A stretch of 64,000 nucleotides of DNA from Pseudomonas sp. Irchel 3A7 (GTDB taxonomy: Bacteria; Pseudomonadota; Gammaproteobacteria; Pseudomonadales; Pseudomonadaceae). The stretch is from assembly GCF_900187565.1 (NCBI RefSeq), contig NZ_FYED01000002.1:114771-178770 (forward strand), written 5' to 3'. Numbering within the stretch: the stretch's first letter is position 1; the number at the start of each line of letters is the position of its first letter. The position numbers and the translations under genes were made by a program. The notes below the pieces were generated by a model that was not told the DNA's origin, did no database searches, and worked only from the letters and a program-made list of their open reading frames with translations. This document shows, piece after piece, positions 38,114-49,100 of the stretch.

Positions 38114-39610
38114 ATGCCCTTCCCCCCTCGTTTCCTTGAGCACTACCGCAAAGCCGACCGGATCATGCTGGGTTTGATCTGGCTGATGTTCGTCTTCGCG
38201 TTGGGCCTGGCGTTCTGGCACGACACGTTCGTGCAGGCGTTGTTGGTGGGCGGCGGGACGAGTGTGGTGTTGACGGTGTTGTATCGCGCCATCGGCGGCA
38301 CGCGGTTCATGCGCTGTTGCCTGGGTGTGGGTCTGATGGTGATGGCGGCGTTGCATATCAATCAGGCCCGGGGGGTCATTGAGTCACACTTCGGGATTTT
38401 TGCGTTGTTGGCGGTGCTGACGTTTTATCGCGACTGGCTGCCGATCCTGGTGGCTGCTGCGGCCATCGCGGTTCATCACGTGGTGTTTCATGTGCTGCAG
38501 CATCAGGGATTTCCGGTGTTTGTGATGGCGCATCACGGTGGCTGGACGATGGTGTTCGTGCACGCGTTCTATGTGGTGATGGAGACGGTCGCCCTGCTCT
38601 ACCTGGCGGTGCACAGTGAGGCGGATGCGGTGGAGAGTCAGGACATGCTGGACAAGATGCTCGCGGCCACGTCGCAGTTGACGGTGGATGCCGGCAAGGG
38701 TGACAAGGCCGCGGTGCATGTGTCGCTGGCGCAGCGTTTCGATCAGTTTTTGACGCAGATTACGGCGCTGGTTGACGGCGTGGTGCGTGATTCTCAAGGG
38801 TTGGGTGAGTTGGGCCACGAGATTGCCAAGGCGAGTACGACGCTGGAGAAAGGCGCGCAGCATCAGTTGACGGAAATTGCCCAGATGACCGGTTCAATGC
38901 AGCGCATGGGGGATGCGATGGGGCATATCGCGGTGCATGTCGAGCATGCGGTTGAACACGCCGGACAGGCCAGTGTGCAAGTCACTCGGGGCCAGGAGAG
39001 TGTGAATCGGGCTCGACAGGAGATCACGCAGTTGGCGTCGCGCCTGAACGGCACCCACGAAACCGTGCAGGTGTTGGCGGGTCAGGCGCAGCAGATCGGT
39101 ACGGTGCTGGAAGTGATCAGCAGCATTGCCGAGCAAACCAATTTGCTGGCGCTCAATGCTGCCATCGAGGCGGCTCGGGCGGGTGAGCAGGGCCGAGGGT
39201 TTGCGGTGGTGGCGGATGAAGTGCGCAGTCTGGCGCAGCGTACGGCGGTTTCCACCAAGGAAATCCGGACGATTATCGAGGCGTTGCAGCAAGGCAGCCG
39301 CAAGGCGGTCGAGGCAATGCATGACAGTCGTGAGGGTGTGGAGCGCTGTGTCGAGGACAGTCAGTTGGCAGCGGCGATGTTGCAGGCGGTGGGCAGTGAT
39401 ATTTCGCAGATTGATGAGCTCAATGGACGGATTGTGACGACCACTCGGGAACAGTCCTCGGCGAGCCTGGAAATTGTCGGGCGGCTACAGTCAGTGCAGT
39501 CGATTGCGCAGAGTACGGCGGATGATGTGGAGACCCTGGCGTTGAGCAGTCAGCGGTTGCCGCCGATTGCGACGCGGCTGGATGCGTTGGGGCGTACGTT
39601 TCATCAGTGA
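38114..39610 (+). CDS. Methyl-accepting chemotaxis protein with His-rich multi-helix membrane sensor
   Basis: 498 residues. The signalling hairpin tip is typical: '[20 protein letters not shown]', '[18 protein letters not shown]'. The N-terminal ~185 residues are five or six membrane helices with almost no periplasmic loop, so there is no usual ligand-binding domain. The helices hold many His ('[14 protein letters not shown]', '[17 protein letters not shown]'), a pattern that could bind haem or a metal and sense redox or a membrane-soluble ligand. No HAMP domain is clearly visible. Single gene flanked by REP-type repeats. Confidence 0.87.
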   Translation: MPFPPRFLEHYRKADRIMLGLIWLMFVFALGLAFWHDTFVQALLVGGGTSVVLTVLYRAIGGTRFMRCCLGVGLMVMAALHINQARGVIESHFGIFALLAVLTFYRDWLPILVAAAAIAVHHVVFHVLQHQGFPVFVMAHHGGWTMVFVHAFYVVMETVALLYLAVHSEADAVESQDMLDKMLAATSQLTVDAGKGDKAAVHVSLAQRFDQFLTQITALVDGVVRDSQGLGELGHEIAKASTTLEKGAQHQLTEIAQMTGSMQRMGDAMGHIAVHVEHAVEHAGQASVQVTRGQESVNRARQEITQLASRLNGTHETVQVLAGQAQQIGTVLEVISSIAEQTNLLALNAAIEAARAGEQGRGFAVVADEVRSLAQRTAVSTKEIRTIIEALQQGSRKAVEAMHDSREGVERCVEDSQLAAAMLQAVGSDISQIDELNGRIVTTTREQSSASLEIVGRLQSVQSIAQSTADDVETLALSSQRLPPIATRLDALGRTFHQ

Positions 39611-39623
39611 TAGTCGCAAAACC

Positions 39624-39724
39624 TGTGGGAGCGAGCTTGCTCGCGATGGAGGTCAACGATAACGCGACATGCCTGAATGAATGCGTTGTGTGGTCGTTTT
39701 TCGCGAGCACGCTCGCTCCTACAG
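39624..39724. repeat. REP variant inverted pair
   Basis: Arms gtgggagcgagcttgctcgcgatgg and cgcgagcacgctcgctcctac between two convergent genes; it belongs with the gatgg subtype. Confidence 0.8.
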
Positions 39725-39774
39725 TTTGACGAGTACACCCACGAAATCAGGTCGGCTTTCAGGCGGTGATGGCC

Positions 39775-40269
39775 TTATTTCGATGCATTGCGCGGATCAT
39801 CGTGGCTATCGATGTACTCAAGGCCCAGCGGGCCTGTCCCGTAGACTTGCGAGATGTACTCGCCTGATCTGGCCCAGTGGAAGTGTGGGGTATTGGCCGG
39901 GAGTATCACTACGCTGCCGGGACCATAGGCAACCAGTTTGTCCGGATCGAAAACCGTACCGAAGCCAATGTAGAAAACCCCGGACATGACGGTGTAGATA
40001 CGATCTTCAGGATGCGTATGGGGCATCAGTTTGGTGCCATTGGGCACTTTGACCCGCACGACGTAGGGTGATGGTTTGCTGGGGTCGCCGACCAGCACAG
40101 CCAGTTTCACTTCCTTGGGGAAAGCCGCAAAGCTGCGCCATTCCACATCCTCATTATGCATAGCACCGGTTTTGCCCAGCGGTAATGGTTCAGCCTGGGC
40201 GAACGGCACGGCTGCGCCTGCGACAAGAAGCGCTGTCAGGCAAGCCGTTTTCATCATGCTCTGAATCAT
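39775..40269 (-). CDS. Exported cupin-domain protein
   Basis: 164 residues from the ATG at 40269 (AAGGTG upstream). Signal peptide ends near 'PFAQAEP'. A single cupin barrel: motif 1 'NGTKLMPHTHPEDRIYTVMS' with metal-binding His-x-His and Glu equivalents, and motif 2 'VVILPANTPHFHWA' with the last His. A periplasmic metal-dependent cupin, perhaps a small-molecule binder or dioxygenase-like enzyme; substrate unknown. No operon partner. Confidence 0.82.
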   Translation of the reverse strand: MIQSMMKTACLTALLVAGAAVPFAQAEPLPLGKTGAMHNEDVEWRSFAAFPKEVKLAVLVGDPSKPSPYVVRVKVPNGTKLMPHTHPEDRIYTVMSGVFYIGFGTVFDPDKLVAYGPGSVVILPANTPHFHWARSGEYISQVYGTGPLGLEYIDSHDDPRNASK

Positions 40270-40462
40270 GAAAGACACCTTAGTTACGCAAGAATCGTCC
40301 GCCTTACTGTATTTGTGATGGGCATTACTGATAATGCCGTTACCGCGCATTACAGTTGATACGCAATGTAATCAATGTTCCGCCACATCCGAACCGCACC
40401 ACCCAAAAAGCCCGCGTAATTCTCGGTTGAGCGAAAACGCCTGTGGGAAGTGGGTACCGGTT

Positions 40463-42055
40463 TTACAGCGCCGCTCCCATGGCACGCGCTTTCGCCCGTC
40501 GCGCAAATGCGATCTTGATGGCAACCAGCATGGGCGCGGCGACGGCGAACAGCAGGGTCACGGCGAAGAACGCCGAGTCGAAGGCAATCACTGTGGCCTG
40601 CCCCGAAACAGCCCGACCGAGAAGACTCGCCGCCCCACGGCCGGCCGCCAGCGCATCCATGCCTTTTGCCGACAGCATGGCGGTGGTGGTGGTCAGTCGT
40701 TCGATCACCGCGGCCGCCCCCGGGGTGATGTGTGTGCCGAGGATCGAGACGTTGGCGGCAACGTTGTGTTCGATCAGTGTCTGCAGCCCGGCGACGCCCA
40801 TCAGGCCACCCAACTGGCGACCGGTATTGAACAGGCCTATGCCGCCGGCGAGGTTGCGGCGACTGAGATCGCTGAAGGCGATCAGGGTGATCGACAGAAA
40901 CAGGAAGCCCAGGCCCAGGCCGCGCAACAGGATGGCGGCCATCATGTCGTCCGCACCGCTTTCACTGGTGGAGCCGGAAAGCATCCACATCGCAATCATG
41001 ATCATCAGGATGCCGAAGGGCACGGTGGCGAACGGCGCCACCCGACAGACTTGAAACAGAAAGGCGGCAACCAGCAATGCGCCGATGAACAGCGCGCCAC
41101 TGGGCAACAACAGCAGGCCGGCCTCGGTGGGTGTGAAGCCAAGGACCGACAACGCGAAGGCCGGGATCAGGAACGCACTGCCGAACAACGCGGCACCGGC
41201 GACAAAACTGACGATCAACGCAAAGGAAAAATCGCTGGACTGGAACAGGGTGAAGTCGAGCAGGCCCTGCCCCCTGGCCAACACTTGCTGACCGAAAAAC
41301 GCCAGCAGCGTGGCGACCCCGATCACGCTCAGCCAGAGGATGCGCGGCTCCTCGAACCAGTCCCAGCGTTCGCCCTGGCTGAAGACGTAAGTGAGGCTGA
41401 ACAGGCTGGTGGAGATCAGTGAGACGCCGATCCAGTCGAATGGACGCCGGACCTGCGCGGGCATCGGGCTGTCTACCATCAGCAGAAGTCCGCCAGACGC
41501 CAGCGCCACTGGCACAACGCTGAGGAAGATCCAGGTCCAGTCCTGGCTGTCGATCAACCAGCCTTGCAGCGCCGGGGCGAGTGTCGCGGGCGCAACCACC
41601 GAGCCCATGGCGAACAGGGCCTGGAGGATCGGCTGACGGGATGGCGCAAAGGCGAAAAAGATCAGTGCCTGGCCGCCGACCAGCAAGGTGCCGCCGGCGA
41701 AGCCCTGAAGGATGCGCAGCGCGATCAGCACGTCCAGCCGCGCGGTGATGGCGGCCAAGGCGCAGGCCAGGCCCATGAGCAGGACCGCGCCGATGATCAC
41801 GCGACGCGGATCGAAGCGGCTCAGCAGCCAGGCGGCGGTCATGAAGCCGATCAGCTTGAACGCGGTGTACCCGACATCCAGCCAGGCGAACTCATCGGGC
41901 GTGGCATAGGTGTCGCCGAGGATGTCGCTACGCCCGAGGGCCAGCACAGTGCTGGCGATCGCTTCCGTCAACGCAGCCAGCACGATGCCCACCATGAGCA
42001 GCAGGCCAGTCGCGGCACCGGCGTGGCTGCGCACGATCGCGGCCGGCGTGTTCAT
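40463..42055 (-). CDS. DHA2-family MFS efflux pump (EmrB-like)
   Basis: 530 residues with about 14 helices, as in the drug:H+ antiporter-2 family. 'WLLSRFDPRRVIIGAVLL' is the loop 2-3 motif; 'QGFAGGTLLVGGQALIFFAF' fits motif C. The family exports drugs or toxic acids with a periplasmic adaptor. Its ATG overlaps the stop of the HlyD-type gene (ATGA), so the two are translationally coupled. No outer-membrane channel gene is adjacent. Confidence 0.88.
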   Translation of the reverse strand: MNTPAAIVRSHAGAATGLLLMVGIVLAALTEAIASTVLALGRSDILGDTYATPDEFAWLDVGYTAFKLIGFMTAAWLLSRFDPRRVIIGAVLLMGLACALAAITARLDVLIALRILQGFAGGTLLVGGQALIFFAFAPSRQPILQALFAMGSVVAPATLAPALQGWLIDSQDWTWIFLSVVPVALASGGLLLMVDSPMPAQVRRPFDWIGVSLISTSLFSLTYVFSQGERWDWFEEPRILWLSVIGVATLLAFFGQQVLARGQGLLDFTLFQSSDFSFALIVSFVAGAALFGSAFLIPAFALSVLGFTPTEAGLLLLPSGALFIGALLVAAFLFQVCRVAPFATVPFGILMIMIAMWMLSGSTSESGADDMMAAILLRGLGLGFLFLSITLIAFSDLSRRNLAGGIGLFNTGRQLGGLMGVAGLQTLIEHNVAANVSILGTHITPGAAAVIERLTTTTAMLSAKGMDALAAGRGAASLLGRAVSGQATVIAFDSAFFAVTLLFAVAAPMLVAIKIAFARRAKARAMGAAL

Positions 42056-43179
42056 GACCCTTCCCCTTGCGCAACGACCCTTTGCTCAACGTCGCCTTGC
42101 GCCACATCAACCCGTGCCGACAGACCGGGCACGATGCGCCCCGGCAATGGGTTTTGCACCAGGCGGATCTTCACCGGCACGCGCTGCACGACCCGCACAA
42201 AGTTGCCGGTGGCGTTGTCGGCCGGGAGCAGGCTGAACGCCGAGCCGCTGCCCGGTGCGAAGCTGTCGACCCTCCCTTCAAGGGCGGTGTCGGGGTAGCC
42301 GTCGACGGTAATGCGCACGCGCTGGCCGGGGCGGATGTGTTCGAGCTGGGTTTCCTTGAAGTTGGCCACGACCCACACGTCATGGACCGGCACGATATCG
42401 AGCAAGGCCACACCCGGTGTCACATAGCGGCCGATGCGCACCTGACGGTTGCCGATCACGCCATCCACCGGCGCGCGGACCACGGTGCTGTCGAGGTCGA
42501 TCTGCGCCAGATCCCGCGCGGCCTGGGCTTGGGCAACGGTAGCAACGGCCGCTTCGCGCTGGGCCACCAGCACGGCGATGCGTTGTTGTTGCGCGTCAAC
42601 CGTGGCCGAGGCCGCGGACACCGACGACTCAGCTCTCGAGCGAGCCTCGTCGCTTTCATCGACCAAAGCCTGGCTGACCGCGTTGCTGACAATCAGTTTG
42701 CGGCTGCGATCATGGGTCTTGGTCGCCAGATTCATCCTGGCCACGGCTGAGCGTCGCTGGGCTTCGGCTTCGCGAATCAGGGCGCGCTGCAACTGGGTTT
42801 GCGCATCGACGTCAGCCAGGCGCGCCCGGGCGGCGCTGACATTGGCCTCGGCTTGCGCCAGTTTTGCGCGGTAGTCGCGGTCATCGATGCGAAACAGCAC
42901 ATCGCCGGCGCGCACGCTCTGGTTGTCCTCAACTTCTGCCGCCGTGACATAACCGGCGACCTTGGCGGCGAGCGAGGTGACATCGCCGCGCACATAAGCG
43001 TTGTCGGTCGAGGTCGCACCACCGGTCAGCGACATCGCCCATCCGGCGGCCACGACCACCACGGCGCCGACGCACAGCAGTATGCCGACCATTTTCTTCT
43101 TGCTTCGCCGCACTACTACGACAGGGATCTCGGCGCTGGCGCCGGTAGCAATGGCGGCCTTGTCCTGGGGCGAGTTCAT
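42052..43179 (-). CDS. HlyD-family periplasmic adaptor (EmrA-like)
   Basis: 375 residues; start at the ATG at 43179 with AGGA upstream. One N-terminal helix (about 30-50), a split lipoyl domain ('VEDNQSVRAGDVLFRIDDRD' and 'STVVRAPVDGVIGNRQVRIG'), a long alpha-helical hairpin between them rich in Ala, Arg and Gln, and a beta-barrel 'VVANFKETQLEHIRPGQRV'. It links the DHA2 pump to an outer-membrane channel. It is the second gene of the unit led by the NmrA-like gene. Confidence 0.88.
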   Translation of the reverse strand: MNSPQDKAAIATGASAEIPVVVVRRSKKKMVGILLCVGAVVVVAAGWAMSLTGGATSTDNAYVRGDVTSLAAKVAGYVTAAEVEDNQSVRAGDVLFRIDDRDYRAKLAQAEANVSAARARLADVDAQTQLQRALIREAEAQRRSAVARMNLATKTHDRSRKLIVSNAVSQALVDESDEARSRAESSVSAASATVDAQQQRIAVLVAQREAAVATVAQAQAARDLAQIDLDSTVVRAPVDGVIGNRQVRIGRYVTPGVALLDIVPVHDVWVVANFKETQLEHIRPGQRVRITVDGYPDTALEGRVDSFAPGSGSAFSLLPADNATGNFVRVVQRVPVKIRLVQNPLPGRIVPGLSARVDVAQGDVEQRVVAQGEGS

Positions 43180-43255
43180 GGTGTTTTTCCTGTTCAATGC
43201 CAAGGGCCAGTCGCCACCTGCGGGCAGCCGCCTGCAGGTGGCGACATGGAGAGTT

Positions 43256-44017
43256 TCAGCGGCCCGCCCGGGCCATCGACTGAACGAGCCAGTCTTCGAA
43301 GCGAATCGAGCCCAGGCGCGGATGCTGGCCGGGGGTCAGCGATTGGTCGTCGAGAACGGCGCCGAAATAGCGCGCATGAACATCGGGAATCACCTTGCGC
43401 GCATCCTGGGTGATACGCAGGAAGCGTCTGACCAGTTCATCCAGCGGCATGGCCTCGGGACCGGCGACTTCCACCGTGCCATTGACCGGGGCTTCGAGGG
43501 TGACATCGGTCAGCACCGCGGCCACGTCGTCGGACGCCATCGGCTGGATCAGCGCCGGCGAAAGGAAAATCTCCTCGCCAACGGTGGCCGCCTGTGCGAT
43601 GCCGCCGACAAATTCGAAGAACTGCGTGGCCCGCAGGATGGTGTAGGGAACGGGCGACGCCTTGATCAGGTTTTCCTGGGCGACCTTGGCGCGGAAGTAG
43701 CCGCTTTCGGGCAACCGCTCGGTACCGACAATCGACAAGGCAACGTGATGGCGCACGCCGGCGGCCGCTTCGGCAGCCAGCAGGTTGCGGGTAGAGGTTT
43801 CGAAGAACTCAAGAACGGCTTGATCCTCCCACACCGGGGCGTTGGCCACGTCGACCACGATATCGGCGCCATCCATCGCCTGGGCCAGGCCCTCGCGGGT
43901 GATGCTGTTGACGCCCGTGTTGGGGGACGCGGCAAGCGCTTCATGGCCGCGCTCGCGCAGGTTCTTCACAAGTTTCGATCCAATGAGGCCGGTGCCTCCG
44001 ATGACGACGATCTTCAT
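43256..44017 (-). CDS. NAD(P)-binding SDR/NmrA-like protein
   Basis: 253 residues from the ATG at 44017 (GGAGAG upstream). Rossmann motif 'MKIVVIGGTGLIGSKLVKNL' and 'GADIVVDVAN', then 'PVPYTILRATQFFEF', typical of the atypical SDR/NmrA group which act as reductases or redox sensors. It precedes the pump genes by 76 bases and is divergent from the winged-helix/TPR regulator, so it may modify the exported compound or sense its redox effect. Confidence 0.85.
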   Translation of the reverse strand: MKIVVIGGTGLIGSKLVKNLRERGHEALAASPNTGVNSITREGLAQAMDGADIVVDVANAPVWEDQAVLEFFETSTRNLLAAEAAAGVRHHVALSIVGTERLPESGYFRAKVAQENLIKASPVPYTILRATQFFEFVGGIAQAATVGEEIFLSPALIQPMASDDVAAVLTDVTLEAPVNGTVEVAGPEAMPLDELVRRFLRITQDARKVIPDVHARYFGAVLDDQSLTPGQHPRLGSIRFEDWLVQSMARAGR

Positions 44018-44173
44018 GGGCTCTCTCCGCTGGTCGGCGGCAACATTGCCGTCGGGGGTAGCTGCAGAGTGCCTGCGCAAGCCGGGCAAGTCCTTGTACC
44101 GGCCTTGAGTTTGCCTTTGAAGAAGCTTGGTTTTCCGTCCAACGCTGCCGGTGTGTGACGAAGCTGCCTTGCC

Positions 44174-45853
44174 GTGAACGGTGCAGCCCGCTACGCGCTG
44201 CCGTATCATCGTCCCATCGCCAGCTCGGACACGGAGTCGAGGGCATCCGACCGGGGGATACTGACCTTGCCATTCGTGTTTGAAGACTACGTACTCGACC
44301 AGGAGCGCCGGGAGCTGACCTTGCGCGGCGAAGTCGTGACCGTCGGGCCGCAGGTCTTCGATCTATTGCTTCAGCTTGTCAGCAACCACGAACGTGTCGT
44401 CAGCAAGGACGACTTGCTCAAGGCCGTGTGGGCCGGGCGTATCGTCTCGGAATCGACTATCACCAGCCACATCAATGCAGTGCGCAAGGCCATCGGCGAT
44501 ACCGGCGAGGAGCAGCGTCTGGTTCGAACCATCGCACGCAAGGGTTACCGCTTCGTCGGCCTGCTGAAGGTCGACGAGACTGACGCCACGCGACAGCCCG
44601 ACGCACCGGACATCGTCACCCCCGCACCGGTGGCCCCGCCCTCCACGCTCAGCCTGCCGGACAAGCCCTCCATCACCGTCCTGCCTTTCCACAACCTGAG
44701 CGGCGATCCCGAGCAGGAGTATTTCGCCGACGGCATGGTCGAGGACATCATCGCCGCCCTGTCGCGCATCCGCTGGCTGTTCGTCATCGCGCGCAACTCG
44801 AGCTTCACCTACAAGGGCCGCGCCGTGGACGTCAAAGGCGTCGGCCAGGAACTCGGCGTGCGCTACGTGCTGGAAGGCAGCGTGCGCAAGGCCGGAAACA
44901 AGGTGCGCATCACCGGGCAACTCATCGACGCGCAGAGCGGAACGCACATCTGGGCGGAACGCTTCGAAGGCCTGCTCGATGACATCTTCGAGTTGCAGGA
45001 CCGGATCGCCGAAAGCGTGGTCGGTGCCATCGCGCCGCAGCTTGAACGGGCGGAAATCGAACGCGCCAAGCGCAAACCCACCGACAGCCTGGACGCTTAC
45101 GATTACTACCTGCGCGGCATGGCAAAACTGCACAACGGCACCCGCGAAGCCATCGAACAGGCGCTGCCGCTGTTCTACAAGGCGATCGAGCTCGATCCGG
45201 AATTTGCCTCGGCCTATGGCATGGCCGCCTGGTGCCACTTCTGGCGCAAGTTGAATGGCTGGATGGCCGACCGTCCGCTTGAGATCGCCGAGGGCATACG
45301 GCTCGCACGGCTGGCGGTAGAACTGGGCCGCGATGACGCCGTGGCGTTGACCCGCGGTGGACACGCGCTCAGCCATCTTGCCGGCGATGTCGATGGCGGC
45401 ATTGCCTTGCTCGACCGGGCACGCCTGCTCAACCCCAACCTCGCCCCCGCCTGGTACCTGGGCGGTATCTTGCGCGCACTGCACGGTGAAACGGAATCCG
45501 CCATCGAAAACCTGACCCATGCCGTTCGCCTGAGCCCGCTGGATCCGGAGATGTTCAGGATGCAGGTGGGCATGGCCCTCTCGCACTTCTTCGCCGGGCG
45601 CTTCGACTGCGCAGCGGACTGGGCGGAAAAAGCCTTGCGCAACCTGCCCACCCTGCTACCGGCGGTAGCCTTGCTGGCAGCCAGCCACGCCCTCAGCGGA
45701 CGCATGGATAAAGCCACGCAAGTCATGCAGCGCCTGCACGAGCTGGACCCGACGTTGCGCTTGTCCAGACTGAAAGAATGGCTGCCGATCCAGCGGCCGG
45801 AGGATGTTGCGCGGTTTACCGAAGGGTTGCGACTGGCTGGGTTGCCTGAGTAA
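44174..45853 (+). CDS. Winged-helix regulator with TPR domain (CadC/adenylate-cyclase-like type)
   Basis: 559 residues from a GTG, or 528 from a TTG at 44267 that has GGGGGA eight bases upstream and begins at the domain (more likely). An OmpR-type DNA-binding domain comes first ('VTVGPQVFDLLLQLVSNHER', 'STITSHINAVRKAIGD', 'RTIARKGYRFVG'); next a FlgO/TolB-like domain ('ITVLPFHNLSGDPEQEYFAD', 'GVRYVLEGSVRKAGNKVRIT'); then several TPR units. There is no membrane helix or cyclase domain. It diverges from the NmrA-HlyD-DHA2 operon across 156 bases and is its likely regulator. Confidence 0.85.
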   Translation: MNGAARYALPYHRPIASSDTESRASDRGILTLPFVFEDYVLDQERRELTLRGEVVTVGPQVFDLLLQLVSNHERVVSKDDLLKAVWAGRIVSESTITSHINAVRKAIGDTGEEQRLVRTIARKGYRFVGLLKVDETDATRQPDAPDIVTPAPVAPPSTLSLPDKPSITVLPFHNLSGDPEQEYFADGMVEDIIAALSRIRWLFVIARNSSFTYKGRAVDVKGVGQELGVRYVLEGSVRKAGNKVRITGQLIDAQSGTHIWAERFEGLLDDIFELQDRIAESVVGAIAPQLERAEIERAKRKPTDSLDAYDYYLRGMAKLHNGTREAIEQALPLFYKAIELDPEFASAYGMAAWCHFWRKLNGWMADRPLEIAEGIRLARLAVELGRDDAVALTRGGHALSHLAGDVDGGIALLDRARLLNPNLAPAWYLGGILRALHGETESAIENLTHAVRLSPLDPEMFRMQVGMALSHFFAGRFDCAADWAEKALRNLPTLLPAVALLAASHALSGRMDKATQVMQRLHELDPTLRLSRLKEWLPIQRPEDVARFTEGLRLAGLPE

Positions 45854-46012
45854 ACACATCCCATAGCGGAACGCTCTCCTCCTCTCTCGCAGCGAGTGCG
45901 GTCTTGCCAGGGTTACGGCGACTTTGCAGGTGGTGTGCCGTGGCATCACGCTGATCAATGCGTTGCTCGGCTGGATGGTGCGGACGGCGTCAGTTTGGGT
46001 TCAAGGTGATTG

Positions 46013-46046
46013 TTTTGATTGGCTGCTATCGGCCAGAAGCAGTCAT
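46013..46046. repeat. Island repeat, copy 1
   Basis: gattggctgctatcggccagaagcagtc contains an imperfect palindrome (GCTGCT...AGCAG) that recurs at 50005-50055 and 52033-52117. The rest of 45854-46105 has no gene. Confidence 0.65.
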
Positions 46047-46105
46047 CACGTGATTAGGAAACTACGAGAAATGCACAGGTGAGCGCTAGCCAAGAAGACC
46101 GGGAT

Positions 46106-49100
46106 CTAACTTCGCTCAACAAGTTCGATAAGACGCAAATAGCGTTTATCTGATGCGAGACTAGGTTCAGTTTCCGCAATGAGCGCTAGGATCATGGGCA
46201 ATTGATAAGGCGGTCGGGTGAGGACTTGAGGTGTCGCTCTGTATATCAAATCCAGCGTCGTTTCAGGAAATAGAGAGGTAATCGGGCTTTCATCTCTGAG
46301 TTCTCGAGTGAACCGGTAGAACGGTTGATCATTTGTCTCCACGGGCACCAAAAACTTTTTCACCGCTTCATAGACGACCGGAAAACAATCGCCGGTATCA
46401 TCAAGCAGGCCGATCCATGCCCTCATTGATGCTGAGGTTCTGTACCGGCGCTCTCTTGGCCAGTCCTCGTTGATTAAAGGGATGACGAGCTCCGTCCAGC
46501 CGTTATCGTTTTTCCTTCCAACCTGGCCCAGCCAGAAAATAAACCGGTTCCGAGTATCGTCAGGCATCGCTCGTAAAACCGATCGCATTTCGCCTCTTGA
46601 AAGGCCGCTCGACTCATTCGGTTGAAAAATCCGCATGTAACCAAGCCACTGGGCGGCTACATTTGAGAGGTCGCGATCCCAAGAGAGTCCTCCGATCCAA
46701 GGAAATATGTTGATCAAGAGCGGTTTGATAATCTTTGCCAATGGCGTTCCAGGAACTCGCCCGCCGTGAAGAAAACCGCTCCACGCAGGTTCCGAAGAAG
46801 GGTGATCAAATGCCAACATTGGAATGAGGCATTCTTCTGTCCAGTTGGGATCAACGTACATGAGCCAATTCAGTTTGCGGCTCGCTACTGACACGGCATG
46901 ATCTCCCCCCTCCCCAGGTGCCGTGAGGAGGCGATCGAAGCGAGACTTGATGTGATCTGGGATTAAGGAATCAGCTTCCTGTTTATCTCCTGGGACTGCA
47001 TGGAAAAGTGCCTCAGTGCACATGCCAACAGGGCCATTCATCGCATGGCTGAGAGTGCGCCTAGTTTGTTGAGTAGTTTTTCCACCTCGGCGGACTTCCC
47101 CCAAACCGCTCTTCGCTGCATCCGCCCCGCAGCTAAAGATGCCATCGATAATGTGGTCGTATACTGCCCAGCCGAGACCATCATCAATCTCAAGGACCGC
47201 GACCAAATTCTTTTCGAGCCATCGGCCCAAGGTATGACGCAGCCCACCGATCACTGCATGTGGGAGTCGTATTAACCTATTCAGGAATACCCGCTTCAGC
47301 CTGGGCGATATGTCCGTAGGGAGCTCATTGATCATGGAAGACCAGAGTGCCTCAGGGTAGTCCCCAGTTTTTCCTGCAATAGTGAGTGCAGAGAGCGCCT
47401 TTTGCGGACTGATTTTAACCAAACCAGTGAAGGGTCGCCTCTCGGTGAAGCTATCGAAGTCGAGCTTCAGGTCTTCTTTCGCTCTGGAGGCAACTTCGTT
47501 TACGGGAAGGTTTATAAGTACATCTGGCTTTTCGTCTGTACCGATCCAACCTCCTCGAGCCCCCAGTTCGGTCACCGTCGAGACTGCCCAACCGTCGTTC
47601 CAACCTGAAATGCCTTTTATCATTTCAGCAAGCCGTTCACTTCGATCTTCGCTCAGATCGCAGCCCTGTAGTTCAAGATATCGAGCGTATTTGGCAGCCC
47701 CCAAGTCCCGCATTGCAGAAAACTCTTCGTCAGACCAATGAGCGCGCTGATCGGGACCGGCAAAGATGCGATCAGTGAGCTGGATTCTACTATCTTGCGA
47801 GAACTCTCCCCATCGATCCACCAGTAAGAAAAGAAGCTCTCGATCTACATCAGCGTCCCAGAATACCTCCTGATCTAAGGACAATAGTTCATTGGCAACA
47901 TAGTCAGCCTCGAACGCGTCGACCTTACTGAATGCATACAGTTTAAGCTTTCGGAAATAGAACAAATCTGAAACAGGCCAGGTCGTAGCATGTGCCTTGG
48001 CCAGTTCTGGCCACTTGGCAGCCATTCGGTCAAAAAGTCGAACGAACCACGTCACGATATCCGCCGAATTTGTTATGTGTTCTTCTCCTTCAACATCACG
48101 GCCTGGATAGCAGGTTGGTGTCTGGAAGTAGACAGTCTCGATATCTCCTAGCAGTCCTGAGGCAATAGTTAGCTGCTCCTCTAGGATGCCTACTACCTCT
48201 GGCAATAGATCATCAGGCACGTCCAACTCTTCGTTGTGCCGCTCGATGAGCACAACCTCCCACTCACCAAGGTCCCTAAAATGGATTTCCTCCCACCGTG
48301 CTGATGGGGGCTTTGCCTTCCCCAAGCCGAACGGCCGCTCGATCTCCAATCGAGGAGTTGAAATCCTCCGGAATTCTCGTAGAACGCTGGCCGTCCAGCC
48401 CTCCGTCGAGATTCGCTTTTTGAATTTGAACCAGTCGCCATTCCACTGACGATTAAGGGGACCTCGATGGTATTCGAGGATCAACTGCCAGATATGGCGC
48501 GCATGCTCGTGGAGAGCCTCCGAATGCTCCACTCGCCACTCAAGCTGTTGCAGTAGTCGTGGATGCAGTCCACTCTGTCGGATGACCCACCAAGCCAGAA
48601 CAGGGCTATCAATGCACTTGCTCATCCAGGTAATGAGATGACTAAGCCGTTTCGGCGTCGCTTCGTAACCATCAGCCTGACGCCCACATAATCGATGGCG
48701 CTCGTGTGGATTATCGTCCTCGTCTCGCCAGACTAGAAGATTGTCGTTGCTGACACCCTGCTTAAAATCATCTTCGGAAAGATCCTTCAGATCGTCATCG
48801 AGTGCATAGGCGGTCCAAGGGTCGAAGACTTCATCGTCACCATAGCTGCTGCTCTGGTTGGCTGATCGAACATTCGAATCCATTACGCAAACCCACTCCG
48901 GATGAGGCGCGGGCTCAGCCTCCGCAAACAACTTCGCCCCATGCACTGTGCGAAGGACATGTGCAACCTGACCACGCTCGTGCGGGGCTAGACCCTTTGG
49001 ATCCTGCTGGCTGTTGGCGATGACGGATTCACGCCATCTACGCGGATCGTCAGCCCGATTTGCCCAGGCGTCCATGCTCTTCCACAGATCCGAGTGTTCG

